From G963422275 sp963422275 (GTDB taxonomy: Bacteria > Pseudomonadota > Alphaproteobacteria > Rhodobacterales > Rhodobacteraceae), in contig OY729418.1 in assembly GCA_963422275.1 (NCBI GenBank), positions 2,356,001-2,420,000 of the forward strand: 64,000 nt of DNA, given 5' to 3'. The position numbers were made by a program, and so were the translations under genes. The notes under the pieces were generated by a model, which saw only the letters and a program-made list of their open reading frames with translations, was not told where the DNA came from and made no database searches. Every line of letters starts with the position of its first letter. Position 1 is the first letter of the stretch. Positions 11,505-20,186 of this stretch are shown piece by piece.

Positions 11505-12260
11505 ATGCGTTCTGGAGTGATTGCGAAAAAGCTGGGAATGACCCGACTATTCACCGAGGACGGGCGGCAGATACCCGTGACAGTCCTCCATCTGGACAAT
11601 CTTCAGGTCGTGGCTCAAAGGACGGCGGACAAGGACGGATACACCGCGGTCCAGCTTGGCTCCGGACCGCGGAAGGCGCGACGGGTCAGTGCGCCGATGC
11701 GCGGGCATTTTGCGCAGGCGGGCGTTGCGCCCAAGCGGCAGGTTGCGGAGTTTCGCGTGAGTCCGGAGAACCTGATCGAGGTCGGGGCCGAAATCACGGC
11801 AGACCATTTCGTTCTTGGCCAGAAGGTGGACGTGTCGGGGACATCGATAGGCAAAGGGTTCTCCGGTGCCATGAAGCGTCACAACTTTAGTGGACTCCGT
11901 GCATCGCACGGCGTGTCCATCAGCCACCGTTCGCATGGATCGACAGGCCAGTGCCAGGATCCGGGCAAGGTCTTCAAGGGTAAGAAGATGGCCGGTCAGA
12001 TGGGCAACAGGCGCGTAACGACCCAGAACCTGGAAATCGTCCGCACCGACGTGGACCGCGGCCTGATCATGGTCAAGGGTGCCGTGCCGGGATCAAAAGG
12101 CGGATGGGTGACCGTCAGGGATGCCATCAAGAAGCCGGTGCCGGATGGGGTGCCGGTCCCGGCTGCTGCACGCAAGGCAGTTGCTGGAGTTGCGAACGCA
12201 AGCGACGGTCCCGTTGCTGCGGATGCCGGCGGATCCGGTGCAGGAGGAGACGGGGAATGA
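11505..12260 (+). CDS. rplC: 50S ribosomal protein L3
   Basis: L3 (251 residues) is an early-assembly 23S rRNA-binding protein near the peptidyl-transferase centre. The start MRSGVIAKKLGMTRLF and the GHRSHGS-like loop (SHRSHGSTGQ) with the methylatable glutamine region (QCQDPGKVFKGKKMAGQMG) are conserved. A C-terminal tail of about 35 residues rich in Ala, Gly and Asp goes beyond the E. coli length. Its stop overlaps the rplD start (ATGA). Confidence 0.97.
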   Translation: MRSGVIAKKLGMTRLFTEDGRQIPVTVLHLDNLQVVAQRTADKDGYTAVQLGSGPRKARRVSAPMRGHFAQAGVAPKRQVAEFRVSPENLIEVGAEITADHFVLGQKVDVSGTSIGKGFSGAMKRHNFSGLRASHGVSISHRSHGSTGQCQDPGKVFKGKKMAGQMGNRRVTTQNLEIVRTDVDRGLIMVKGAVPGSKGGWVTVRDAIKKPVPDGVPVPAAARKAVAGVANASDGPVAADAGGSGAGGDGE

Positions 12261-12880
12261 AGGCAGAGGTCATGACGCTTGCAGCAGAAAGCTTCGGGAC
12301 CGTCGAGCTTCTCGACAGCATCTTCGGGCTAGACCCGCGCCCCGACATTCTGCATCGAGTCGTGCGCTGGCAGCGCGCCAAGGCACGGCAGGGGACGCAC
12401 AAGGCGAAGACTCGGTCCGAAACGAGCTATTCGGGCCGCAAGATCTACCGGCAGAAGGGTCTCGGCGCAGCGCGGCACGGCGACCGCAACGCCCCAATCT
12501 TCCGCAAGGGCGGTGTCTACAAGGGACCGGTGCCGCGAAGCCATGCGCACGATCTTCCCAAGAAAGTGCGGAAACTTGGCCTGAAGCATGCACTTTCGGC
12601 AAAAGCCGCCGCCAACGAGATTTTCGTCCTCATGGCTGCGGAGCTGGAATCGGGAAAGACCGCTGAGCTGAAGAAGATGCTCGTCAAGCAGGGCTGGAAG
12701 AAAAGGACCCTGATCATCGACGGTGCGAGCATCGATGCAAATTTTGCCCGGGCAGCGGCAAACATTGGAACATTGGACATTCTGCCGTGCCAAGGCGCCA
12801 ATGTTTATGACATTCTGTGTCACGACAGCCTCGTCCTGACCACGGCGGGCGTGGAAGCGCTGCAGGCGAGACTGTCATGA
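12257..12880 (+). CDS. rplD: 50S ribosomal protein L4
   Basis: L4 (207 residues) lines the peptide exit tunnel. The long internal loop (TRSETSYSGRKIYRQKGLG, then ARHG) that reaches into the tunnel is present. The start is the ATG overlapping the rplC stop by four bases; the open frame further upstream is a shadow. In gammaproteobacteria L4 regulates the S10 operon; I see no matching leader structure here. Confidence 0.97.
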   Translation: MKAEVMTLAAESFGTVELLDSIFGLDPRPDILHRVVRWQRAKARQGTHKAKTRSETSYSGRKIYRQKGLGAARHGDRNAPIFRKGGVYKGPVPRSHAHDLPKKVRKLGLKHALSAKAAANEIFVLMAAELESGKTAELKKMLVKQGWKKRTLIIDGASIDANFARAAANIGTLDILPCQGANVYDILCHDSLVLTTAGVEALQARLS

Positions 12881-13173
12881 ACGCCTCTCCAAGTCATTAC
12901 GACATCATCCGCCGGCCGATCGTGACCGAGAAGTCCACACTGGCGTCCGAAGGAAACGCGATCGTGTTCGAGATCGCCATGTCCGCTGGAAAGCGGGAGA
13001 TCAAGGATGCTGTCGAAGCGCTGTTCAGCGTCAAGGTTCATTCCGTGAACACGGTTGTCGTCAAGGGGAAGGTCGTGCGCTTCCGCGGACGGCCGGGGCG
13101 GCGGAAGGACCGGAAGAAGGCCTACGTCCGCTTGGAAGAGGGATATACAATAGATGTGGGCGCGACGCTGTGA
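12877..13173 (+). CDS. rplW: 50S ribosomal protein L23
   Basis: L23 (98 residues) sits at the tunnel exit and docks trigger factor and SRP. The sequence SHYDIIRRPIVTEKST is typical. It starts at the ATG overlapping the rplD stop by four bases, which implies coupled translation. A 91-base gap separates it from rplB. Confidence 0.97.
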   Translation: MNASPSHYDIIRRPIVTEKSTLASEGNAIVFEIAMSAGKREIKDAVEALFSVKVHSVNTVVVKGKVVRFRGRPGRRKDRKKAYVRLEEGYTIDVGATL

Positions 13174-13264
13174 CCTGCCGCATGATGCAGTTGCACCTGC
13201 GATGGCGCCAAGTGTGGATTCGCAGTAGAGAACGGAACCGCGAAGGAGTTCGAAAGGTTTCCCG

Positions 13265-14104
13265 ATGGCATTGAACACTTACAATCCGACGACACCGGGC
13301 CAGAGAGGGCTCGTTCTCATCGATCGCTCCGGGCTGTGGAAGGGGCGGCCCGAGAAAGCGCTATCGAGAGGGTTGCCCGCCAAGAGTGGGAGAAACAATG
13401 CGGGGCGGATCACTGTTAGACATCGAGGCGGCAGGGCCAAGCGATTGTACCGCTTCGTGGATTTCAAGCGACGGAAGATAGATGTGCCCGCGACCGTCGA
13501 GCGCATCGAATTCGATCCGAACCGTTCGGCGTTCATCGCACTGGTCAAGTACAAGGACGGCGAACTGTCCTACATTCTGGCGCCGCAGCGTCTTGCCGCC
13601 GGGGACAAGGTCATCCGCTCGGCTCGCGCGGACGTGAAGCCTGGCAATTGCATGCCCTTTTCGGGAATGCCTCTCGGAACGATCGTCCACAATATCGAGC
13701 TGAAGCCTGGCAAGGGCGGCCAGCTCGCGCGCTCGGCAGGCACCTATGCCCAGTTTGTGGGAAGAGACGGCGGATACGCGCAGATCAAGCTCTCATCCGG
13801 CGAACTGCGCGTGGTTCGGCAGGAATGCCTGGCCACTGTTGGAGCGGTTTCTAACCCGGACAACTCCAACCAGAATCTTGGCAAGGCCGGGCGCAGCCGA
13901 CATATCGGGAAGCGGCCGTCGGTGCGCGGTGTCGCGATGAATCCGGTCGATCACCCCCACGGCGGCGGCGAGGGAAAGTCAAGTGGCGGGCGTCACCCGG
14001 TCACGCCTTGGGGCAAGCCGACCAGGGGCATGCGGACCCGGAGGAAAAAGCCGAGCGACAAGCTCATCATCAGGCGGCGCCATGCACGGAAGAAAGGACG
14101 CTAG
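13265..14104 (+). CDS. rplB: 50S ribosomal protein L2
   Basis: L2 (279 residues) is a universal protein needed for subunit association and peptidyl transfer. The N-terminal MALNTYNPTTPGQRGLV and the C-terminal MNPVDHPHGGGEG motif, with the functionally important histidine, are intact. A purine-rich site (AAGGAG) precedes the start. It is followed by rpsS after three bases. Confidence 0.98.
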   Translation: MALNTYNPTTPGQRGLVLIDRSGLWKGRPEKALSRGLPAKSGRNNAGRITVRHRGGRAKRLYRFVDFKRRKIDVPATVERIEFDPNRSAFIALVKYKDGELSYILAPQRLAAGDKVIRSARADVKPGNCMPFSGMPLGTIVHNIELKPGKGGQLARSAGTYAQFVGRDGGYAQIKLSSGELRVVRQECLATVGAVSNPDNSNQNLGKAGRSRHIGKRPSVRGVAMNPVDHPHGGGEGKSSGGRHPVTPWGKPTRGMRTRRKKPSDKLIIRRRHARKKGR

Positions 14105-14107
14105 AAT

Positions 14108-14386
14108 ATGCCTAGATCCGTTTGGAAAGGCCCGTTCGTGGACATGGACGTCCTCAGGAAGGCCGAAAGGGCACGGGAGTCCGGTAGACGCGACGTGATC
14201 AAGATCTGGTCACGGCGCTCCACCATCCTTCCTCAGTTCGTAGGTTTGACTTTTGGGGTTTACAACGGTCGGAAGTTCATTCCGGTTTACGTGTCGGAAG
14301 ACATGATCGGTCAAAAATTTGGGGAATACTCCCCGACGCGCTCCTATTATGGGCACGCGGCGGACAAGAAGGCCAAGCGCGGTTGA
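14108..14386 (+). CDS. rpsS: 30S ribosomal protein S19
   Basis: S19 (92 residues) forms a complex with S13 at the top of the small-subunit head. MPRSVWKGPFVDMDVL and the TRSYYGHAADKKAKR tail are typical. It sits between rplB and rplV with gaps of three bases on each side. Confidence 0.97.
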   Translation: MPRSVWKGPFVDMDVLRKAERARESGRRDVIKIWSRRSTILPQFVGLTFGVYNGRKFIPVYVSEDMIGQKFGEYSPTRSYYGHAADKKAKRG

Positions 14387-14389
14387 GCC

Positions 14390-14770
14390 ATGGGTAAAGT
14401 CAAGGCGGAAAGAAGGTTGGATCTGCACGCGGCGATGGCGGTGAGCCGCAGGTTGCGCGTGTCGCCACAGAAGCTCAATCTGGTGGCTGCGACCATTCGC
14501 GGAAAGCACGTGAACGCTGCGCTTGCAGAGTTGCAGTTCTCCAAGAAGCGAATTGCCATCGACGTCAGGAAATGCCTTCAGTCGGCGATCGCGAACGCGG
14601 AGAACAACCACGACCTGGATGTCGACGATCTGGTCGTGTCGGAGGCTTATGTCGGAAAGAACTTGACGCTGAAGCGCGGCAGGCCGAGGGCCAGGGGACG
14701 TTTCGGACCAATAAAGAAACCGTTCTCGCAATTGACCGTGATCGTGCGCGAGTCAGAGAGGCAGGACTGA
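14390..14770 (+). CDS. rplV: 50S ribosomal protein L22
   Basis: L22 (126 residues) lines the exit tunnel; the extended hairpin region (KRGRPRARGRFGPIKKPFSQ) that reaches into the tunnel is present. Its stop (TGA) shares a base with the rpsC ATG, so translation is likely coupled. Confidence 0.97.
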   Translation: MGKVKAERRLDLHAAMAVSRRLRVSPQKLNLVAATIRGKHVNAALAELQFSKKRIAIDVRKCLQSAIANAENNHDLDVDDLVVSEAYVGKNLTLKRGRPRARGRFGPIKKPFSQLTVIVRESERQD

Positions 14771-15468
14771 TGGGTCAGAAAGTCAACCCGATCGGAATGC
14801 GCCTCCAGGTCAATCGTACCTGGGACAGTCGCTGGTATTCCGACAAGAAGGAATTCGGCGACCTCTTGCAAGAGGACATCAAGATCCGCGAGTACATCAC
14901 GAAGACATGCGCTCAGGCCGGAATCAGCCGCGTGATCATCGAGCGGCCCCACCGCAAGTGCCGGATCACGATTCATGCCGCCAGGCCCGGGATCGTCATC
15001 GGGAGAAAGGGAGCGGACATCGAGAAGTTGCGCACAAATGTCATGAAGATGACCGAATCCGAGATGCACTTGAACGTCGCGGAGGTGCGCAAGCCCGAAC
15101 TGGACGGCCAACTCGTGGCCGAATCGATTGCGCAGCAGCTTCAGAAGAGGGTCTCGTTCCGGCGCGCGATGAAACGTTCGGTTCAGAATGCAATGCGGCT
15201 CGGCGCGCTCGGAATCCGGGTGAATGTTGCGGGCCGCCTCGGTGGGGTGGAAATCGCGCGGACGGAATGGTACCGCGAGGGCCGGGTTCCGCTTCACACC
15301 CTTCGTGCCGACATCGATTACGCCAAGGCGGAAGCGTTCACTCCTTACGGGGTGATCGGGGTCAAGGTCTGGATATTCAAGGGCGAGATACTCGAGCATG
15401 ATCCGGCCGCCCGTGACCGGAGAGATCAGGAACTGCGCGACGGCGGATTGCCGCGGCGCCGCCGGTAG
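14770..15468 (+). CDS. rpsC: 30S ribosomal protein S3
   Basis: S3 (232 residues) surrounds the mRNA entry site. It starts with MGQKVNPIGMRLQVNRTWDS, carries a KH domain with the GRKG loop (IVIGRKGADIEKL) and continues into the conserved C-terminal domain (GVKVWIFKGEIL). The true start is the ATG overlapping the rplV stop; the longer upstream frame is a shadow. Confidence 0.98.
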   Translation: MGQKVNPIGMRLQVNRTWDSRWYSDKKEFGDLLQEDIKIREYITKTCAQAGISRVIIERPHRKCRITIHAARPGIVIGRKGADIEKLRTNVMKMTESEMHLNVAEVRKPELDGQLVAESIAQQLQKRVSFRRAMKRSVQNAMRLGALGIRVNVAGRLGGVEIARTEWYREGRVPLHTLRADIDYAKAEAFTPYGVIGVKVWIFKGEILEHDPAARDRRDQELRDGGLPRRRR

Positions 15469-15482
15469 TTTGGGAGAGAGGC

Positions 15483-15896
15483 ATGCTTCAGCCACAGAAA
15501 ACCAAGTACCGAAAGCAGCACAAGGGGCGAATTCATGGCTTTGCCAAAGGCGGTTTCGAGCTGAATTTCGGTTCATATGGCTTGAAGGCCATGCAGCCGG
15601 AACGCATAACCTCGCGTCAGATCGAGGCCGCCAGGCGAGCGATGACTCGCCGGATGAAGCGCCAGGGCCGGGTCTGGATACGGATTTTCCCGGATGTTCC
15701 GGTGTCGAAGAAGCCGACCGAAGTGCGGATGGGAAAAGGCAAGGGGTCGGTCGAGTTCTGGGCTGCGAAAGTGAAGCCGGGACGTATCATGTTCGAGATC
15801 GACGGTGTGTCCGAAACGGTTGCGCGCGAGGCATTTAGACTCGCGGCCATGAAGCTGCCGATCAAGACCCGCGTCGTTCGGCGAGAGGACTGGTAG
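15483..15896 (+). CDS. rplP: 50S ribosomal protein L16
   Basis: L16 (137 residues) organises the A-site tRNA region of the large subunit. MLQPQKTKYRKQHKGR and the RMGKGKG motif are typical. It follows rpsC after 14 bases, with GGGAGAG as ribosome site. Confidence 0.98.
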   Translation: MLQPQKTKYRKQHKGRIHGFAKGGFELNFGSYGLKAMQPERITSRQIEAARRAMTRRMKRQGRVWIRIFPDVPVSKKPTEVRMGKGKGSVEFWAAKVKPGRIMFEIDGVSETVAREAFRLAAMKLPIKTRVVRREDW

Positions 15897-15931
15897 GCGG
15901 TCGGCGACTGCAATCGATAAAGGGAAGCAAC

Positions 15932-16153
15932 GTGACGAAGGCTGGCGACTACAGGGGCAAATCCGCAGATGAATTGCGCGACGAACTGATGCGGCTCAAG
16001 AAGGAATCCTTCAACATAAGGTTCCAGCGGGCCGCAGGCTCGTTCGAGAATACCGCACGGATTCGCGAAGTTCGCCGCAACACGGCGCGCGTGCTTTCCG
16101 TGTTGCGGGAAAAATCCGCGGAAAGCCCCGAAAATCGGGAGGGAAAACGCTAG
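15932..16153 (+). CDS. rpmC: 50S ribosomal protein L29
   Basis: L29 (73 residues) sits at the tunnel exit beside L23. The start is GTG 15932, with AGGGAAG upstream. The family helix pair (SADELRDELMRLKKESFNIRF) is present. Its stop directly abuts the rpsQ start codon. Confidence 0.95.
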   Translation: MTKAGDYRGKSADELRDELMRLKKESFNIRFQRAAGSFENTARIREVRRNTARVLSVLREKSAESPENREGKR

Positions 16154-16396
16154 ATGCCGAAACGGATTCTTACGGGCAAGGTCGTCGGCGCGCAAAACGC
16201 GAAGACTGTGACGGTTCTTGTCGAGCGGCGATTCATGCACCCGGTCTTGAAGAAGACCATTCGAAAGTCGAAGAAGTACCGAGCGCATGATCCGGGCGAG
16301 ACTGCCAAGGTCGGCGACATCGTGCGTATTTTCGAATGTGCGCCGGTGTCAAAATCCAAATGCTGGGAAGTGATGGGCGAAGCCCGGGCTGAATAG
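16154..16396 (+). CDS. rpsQ: 30S ribosomal protein S17
   Basis: S17 (80 residues) binds 16S rRNA early in assembly. MPKRILTGKVVGAQNAKTV and the later HDPGETAKVGDIVRIFE block match the family. It begins right after the rpmC stop with no spacer. Confidence 0.96.
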   Translation: MPKRILTGKVVGAQNAKTVTVLVERRFMHPVLKKTIRKSKKYRAHDPGETAKVGDIVRIFECAPVSKSKCWEVMGEARAE

Positions 16397-16460
16397 CCGC
16401 TTTCCAGTTTGAACGAAACCGTGGGGTCGCGGGCGACACCCAAGGGTCGGGAGAATCTTA

Positions 16461-16829
16461 ATGATCCAGACGCAAACGAACTTGGACGTCGCAGACAATT
16501 CGGGGGCCCGCAAGGTGGAGTGCATCAAGGTGCTTGGCGGTTCGAAGCGTCGGTTCGCGTCGGTTGGCGATATCATCGTTGTTACGGTCAAGGAGGCAAT
16601 ACCCCGGGGTCGCGTGCGGAAGGGGGACATACAGCGCGCCGTTGTCGTGCGCACGGCGAAGGAAGTGCGCCGGGAGGACGGGACGGCAATCCGGTTCGAT
16701 CGCAATGCGGCCGTGATCCTGAACAACAACAACGAGCCGATTGGGACAAGAATCTTCGGTCCTGTCGTGCGCGAGTTGCGCGGAAGGAATTTCATGAAGA
16801 TTATCTCGCTGGCTCCGGAGGTGCTGTGA
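16461..16829 (+). CDS. rplN: 50S ribosomal protein L14
   Basis: L14 (122 residues) forms part of the intersubunit bridge to 16S rRNA. MIQTQTNLDVADNSGARKV and the C-terminal FMKIISLAPEVL are hallmarks. It follows rpsQ after 64 bases and its stop overlaps the rplX ATG. Confidence 0.98.
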   Translation: MIQTQTNLDVADNSGARKVECIKVLGGSKRRFASVGDIIVVTVKEAIPRGRVRKGDIQRAVVVRTAKEVRREDGTAIRFDRNAAVILNNNNEPIGTRIFGPVVRELRGRNFMKIISLAPEVL

Positions 16830-17143
16830 TGGCTGCGAAGATAAGGAAGGGCGACTTGGTCTTGGTGATTGCCGGCGAGGCTTCAGGTATCGAGGGCGAG
16901 GTGGAGCGTGTCGACCCTAGGAAGGGCAAGGCCGTCGTGTCCGGCGTCAACGTGTCGCTCCGCCACACGCGACAGACCCCGAATTCGCAAGGCGGCAAGA
17001 TCGCCAAGACCATGCCGGTGGATCTTTCGAATCTCGCGCTGATCGATCCCGACCAAGGCGGTCCGACCCGCGTGGGGTTCCGCATCGAGGCGGGGAAGAA
17101 GGTTCGATACGCGAAAAAGTCGGGAGCCTTGATCGATGGCTGA
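16829..17143 (+). CDS. rplX: 50S ribosomal protein L24
   Basis: L24 (104 residues) is an assembly initiator protein of the large subunit with a KOW motif (KGDLVLVIAGEASGIEGEVERV). The start is the ATG sharing a base with the rplN stop; the longer upstream frame is a shadow. Its end overlaps rplE by eight bases. Confidence 0.96.
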   Translation: MAAKIRKGDLVLVIAGEASGIEGEVERVDPRKGKAVVSGVNVSLRHTRQTPNSQGGKIAKTMPVDLSNLALIDPDQGGPTRVGFRIEAGKKVRYAKKSGALIDG

Positions 17144-17687
17144 TTACGAGCCCAGACTGAAGATTCTCTACGTCGACGTGGTCCGGCCGGAGATGCGCGA
17201 AGAGTTTGGCTACCGGAACGACATGATGATTCCGAAGATCGAGAAGATTACCCTCAACATGGGCATTGGAGAAGCGGTGCGAGAGTCTAAGAAGGCCAGA
17301 GCCGCGGAGGCGGATCTGACAACGATCGCTGGGCAGAAGGCAGTCGTCACGCGGGCGAAGAAGTCAATCGCCGGATTCCGACTGCGGGAGGGAATGGCTG
17401 TGGGCGCCAAGGTCACGCTGAGGGGAAACCGCATGTATGAATTCCTTGACAGGCTGATAACGATCGCGCTGCCGCGGGTCCGGGACTTTCGCGGATTGTC
17501 CGCCAAGTCCTTCGATGGGCATGGGAACTTCTCGATGGGCCTGCGTGAACACATCGTGTTTCCCGAGATCGACTACGACGCGGTGGATGAAATCAGGGGA
17601 CTGGATATCGCGGTCTGCACGACCGCGAGTTCGGACCAGCAAGCAAAGAGCCTGTTGAAGCGATTCAACATGCCATTCAACAGTTAA
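17136..17687 (+). CDS. rplE: 50S ribosomal protein L5
   Basis: L5 (183 residues) binds 5S rRNA in the central protuberance. The KITLNMGIGEAV motif and the FPEIDYDAVDEIRGLDI segment are conserved. The start lies inside the end of rplX, which suggests translational coupling. Confidence 0.97.
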   Translation: MADYEPRLKILYVDVVRPEMREEFGYRNDMMIPKIEKITLNMGIGEAVRESKKARAAEADLTTIAGQKAVVTRAKKSIAGFRLREGMAVGAKVTLRGNRMYEFLDRLITIALPRVRDFRGLSAKSFDGHGNFSMGLREHIVFPEIDYDAVDEIRGLDIAVCTTASSDQQAKSLLKRFNMPFNS

Positions 17688-17705
17688 TCTTGGAGGACCG
17701 CCGGA

Positions 17706-18011
17706 ATGGCAAAGAAATCAATGGTGCAGCGGGAGTTCAAGCGGCAGCGGAAGGTTAAGAAATACGCGGCGAAGCGAGCGGTGCTGAAGGAAATCATGAG
17801 CAACCGCGAAGTAACCATGGAAGAGCGATTCAAAGCCGGGCTGAAACTTGCCAAGTTGCCGAGAGATTCGTCAGCGACGCGGCTTCACAACCGCTGTCAA
17901 CTGACCGGTCGTCCAAAAGGGTACTATCGCAAGCTGAAGATCTCAAGGATCGCCCTTCGCGAGCTTGGCGGCTCGGGCCGGATACCTGGGATGGTGAAAT
18001 CGAGCTGGTAG
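17706..18011 (+). CDS. rpsN: 30S ribosomal protein S14 (zinc-independent form)
   Basis: S14 (101 residues) is the long form without a CxxC zinc ribbon, as usual in proteobacteria. The C-terminal LHNRCQLTGRPKGYYRKL block is intact. It follows rplE after 18 bases with a GGAGG-type ribosome site. Confidence 0.97.
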   Translation: MAKKSMVQREFKRQRKVKKYAAKRAVLKEIMSNREVTMEERFKAGLKLAKLPRDSSATRLHNRCQLTGRPKGYYRKLKISRIALRELGGSGRIPGMVKSSW

Positions 18012-18023
18012 GGGGAACGCGAC

Positions 18024-18422
18024 ATGTCATTCAGTGATCCGGTTGGCGATTTGCTTACGCGTATCAGGAACGCCCAGTTGCGCGGCCGATCCTCGGTTTG
18101 CGCGCCTGCATCCAAGCTGAGGGCTTGGGTGCTCGATGTCTTGCTGAGGGAGGGGTACATCCGCGGGTACAGGACCATGCAATCGGATTCCGGGCACGAG
18201 GAACTCGAAATCGAGCTCAAGTATTTCGATGGCAAGCCCGTGATACGCGAGCTGCGGCGGGTATCAACCCCTGGACGGCGTGTCTATGCCGGCGTGAGAA
18301 ACCTTCCGCAGGTGCGCCAAGGGCTTGGAGTGGCAATCATCTCGACCGCAAAGGGCGTGATGTCCGATGCCGATGCCCGCAGCGAGAATGTCGGCGGCGA
18401 AGTGCTTTGCACGGTATTCTGA
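18024..18422 (+). CDS. rpsH: 30S ribosomal protein S8
   Basis: S8 (132 residues) binds the central domain of 16S rRNA. MSFSDPVGDLLTRIRNAQ and the C-terminal GVAIISTAKGVMSD motif are typical. In E. coli S8 represses the spc operon; no target structure was identified here. Confidence 0.97.
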   Translation: MSFSDPVGDLLTRIRNAQLRGRSSVCAPASKLRAWVLDVLLREGYIRGYRTMQSDSGHEELEIELKYFDGKPVIRELRRVSTPGRRVYAGVRNLPQVRQGLGVAIISTAKGVMSDADARSENVGGEVLCTVF

Positions 18423-18437
18423 ACTGGAGGATATCCT

Positions 18438-18971
18438 ATGTCGCGAGTTGGAAAAAAGCCGATAGCGCTTCCCGACGGCGTGCAGGCCACAGTGTCTGGA
18501 CAGACGCTGGAGGTGAAAGGACCGAAGGGCGAACGGCGCTTCACCGCCTCCGACGAAGTTTCTGTCTCCGTTGGCGAGAACATGATCACGGTCAGGCCGC
18601 GAGGCAGCACGAAGCGGACCCGGCAGCAGTGGGGCATGGCACGAAGCATGGCTGCAAATTGCGTCACTGGTGTCACGACTGGCTTCAGGAAGGTGCTCGA
18701 GATCAATGGAGTGGGCTACCGTGCACGGTTGCAGAAAAATACGCTCCACCTGAGTCTCGGGCTAAGTCACGACGTTGAATTCGAGGCTCCAGAGGGCATT
18801 GTGATTACCGTTCCCGCAAACAACCGCGTGGTCGTCGAGGGCATCGACCAGCAGCAGGTCGGCGAGGTCGCCGCGAACATCCGAAAGTGGCGCAAGCCGG
18901 AGCCGTTCAAGGGCAAGGGCATCAAGTACGCGGATGAACTCGTTTACCGGAAAGTTGGCAAGAAGAAGTAG
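18438..18971 (+). CDS. rplF: 50S ribosomal protein L6
   Basis: L6 (177 residues) lies near the sarcin-ricin loop. MSRVGKKPIALPDGV and the C-terminal RKPEPFKGKGIKYADE-type block (seen as RKWRKPEPFKGKGIKYADE) are intact. It has a GGAGGA ribosome site and normal length. Confidence 0.97.
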   Translation: MSRVGKKPIALPDGVQATVSGQTLEVKGPKGERRFTASDEVSVSVGENMITVRPRGSTKRTRQQWGMARSMAANCVTGVTTGFRKVLEINGVGYRARLQKNTLHLSLGLSHDVEFEAPEGIVITVPANNRVVVEGIDQQQVGEVAANIRKWRKPEPFKGKGIKYADELVYRKVGKKK

Positions 18972-18981
18972 GACGCAGCAG

Positions 18982-19341
18982 ATGACGAAAAAAAAGAGCA
19001 GGCTGTTCTCCCGGCGGCGCATGCGCGTCCGGAACAAGTTGCGCCGATGTTCGTCAGGCCGCCTGCGTCTCTCGGTGTACCGGTCGAACCGCAACATAAG
19101 CGCGCAACTCATTGACGACGAGAAAGGGGTCACGCTCGTCGCGGCGTCGTCGCTGGAGAAAAGCCTGGAAATCGATCGAGGCGGCGGGGTGGAGGCAGCC
19201 GGAAAGGTGGGCTTGGTGCTTGCCGAGCGCGCGCGGAGCGCCGGGATTGAGGAATGTTACTTTGACAGGGGCGGGTTCCTTTATCATGGCCGAGTCAAGG
19301 CGGTGGCCGATGCGGCGCGGGCCGGCGGCTTGAAATTCTAG
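18982..19341 (+). CDS. rplR: 50S ribosomal protein L18
   Basis: L18 (119 residues) binds 5S rRNA with L5. RLRLSVYRSNRNISAQLIDD and the YHGRVKAVADAARAGGL end match the family. The start is ATG 18982, ten bases after rplF; the upstream open frame is a shadow. Confidence 0.96.
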   Translation: MTKKKSRLFSRRRMRVRNKLRRCSSGRLRLSVYRSNRNISAQLIDDEKGVTLVAASSLEKSLEIDRGGGVEAAGKVGLVLAERARSAGIEECYFDRGGFLYHGRVKAVADAARAGGLKF

Positions 19342-19352
19342 GAGTTATGTGA

Positions 19353-19892
19353 ATGGCGAGAGAAGAAGGAAGGCGCGGGCGAGAGGATGCACCGGAATTT
19401 GGAGACCGGCTTGTCGCGATCAACCGCGTTTCCAAGACCGTCAAGGGCGGAAAGAGATTCGGCTTCTCTGCTTTGGTCGTTGTTGGCGATCAACGCGGGC
19501 GGGTTGGATTCGGCAAGGGGAAGGCCAAAGAGGTTCCGGAGGCGATACGCAAGGCGACGGAAAAGGCGCGGCGCAATCTTGTTCGCATTCACCTTCGTGA
19601 AGGCCGCACCCTTCATCATGACATCGAGGGCAGGCATGGGGCCGGTAAGGTGATTCTCAGGTCGGCACCGGTCGGCACCGGGATCATAGCCGGCGGCCCG
19701 ATGCGCGCGGTGTTCGAGATGCTCGGCGTTCAGGATGTCGTTGCGAAATCGCTGGGATCGCAGAACGACTACAACATGATTCGCGCGACGTTCGACGGCT
19801 TGGGCAAGATGTCATCACCGCGCTGGGTAGCCCAACGGCGCGGCAAGACGGTGCGCGAGATATTCCGCAAGGAGGAATCCGCGGCATCGTAA
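19353..19892 (+). CDS. rpsE: 30S ribosomal protein S5
   Basis: S5 (179 residues) works in decoding accuracy and mRNA entry. The RNA-binding domain (AINRVSKTVKGGKRFGFSAL) and the AGGPMRAVFEMLGVQDVVAKS block are intact. It follows rplR after 11 bases. Confidence 0.98.
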   Translation: MAREEGRRGREDAPEFGDRLVAINRVSKTVKGGKRFGFSALVVVGDQRGRVGFGKGKAKEVPEAIRKATEKARRNLVRIHLREGRTLHHDIEGRHGAGKVILRSAPVGTGIIAGGPMRAVFEMLGVQDVVAKSLGSQNDYNMIRATFDGLGKMSSPRWVAQRRGKTVREIFRKEESAAS

Positions 19893-19915
19893 CGGTTTGG
19901 AAGGGAAAATCGCCA

Positions 19916-20104
19916 ATGGCTAAAACTATCGTCGTGAAGCAGATCGGCTCGCCTGTCCGGCGCCCGGCGAAGCAGAGACAGACCTTGATTGGGCTGGGGC
20001 TGAACAAGATGAACAGGGTTCGGGAACTGGAAGACACACCCGCCGTACGTGGCATGGTCAGGAAGATCCCGCATTTGGTGAAAATTGTCGAGGAGCGTGC
20101 CTGA
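19916..20104 (+). CDS. rpmD: 50S ribosomal protein L30
   Basis: L30 (62 residues) is a small 23S rRNA-binding protein. The motif GLGLNKMNRVRELEDTPAVRGM is diagnostic. It lies between rpsE and rplO, its normal place. Confidence 0.96.
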   Translation: MAKTIVVKQIGSPVRRPAKQRQTLIGLGLNKMNRVRELEDTPAVRGMVRKIPHLVKIVEERA

Positions 20105-20186
20105 CTGGCATGAAATCCTCAAATGTCGCCTGCGCGCTTGGTCGGAGCATGCAGTTGAGGCAGACCCGACCGGGAGTGAAGTTGGA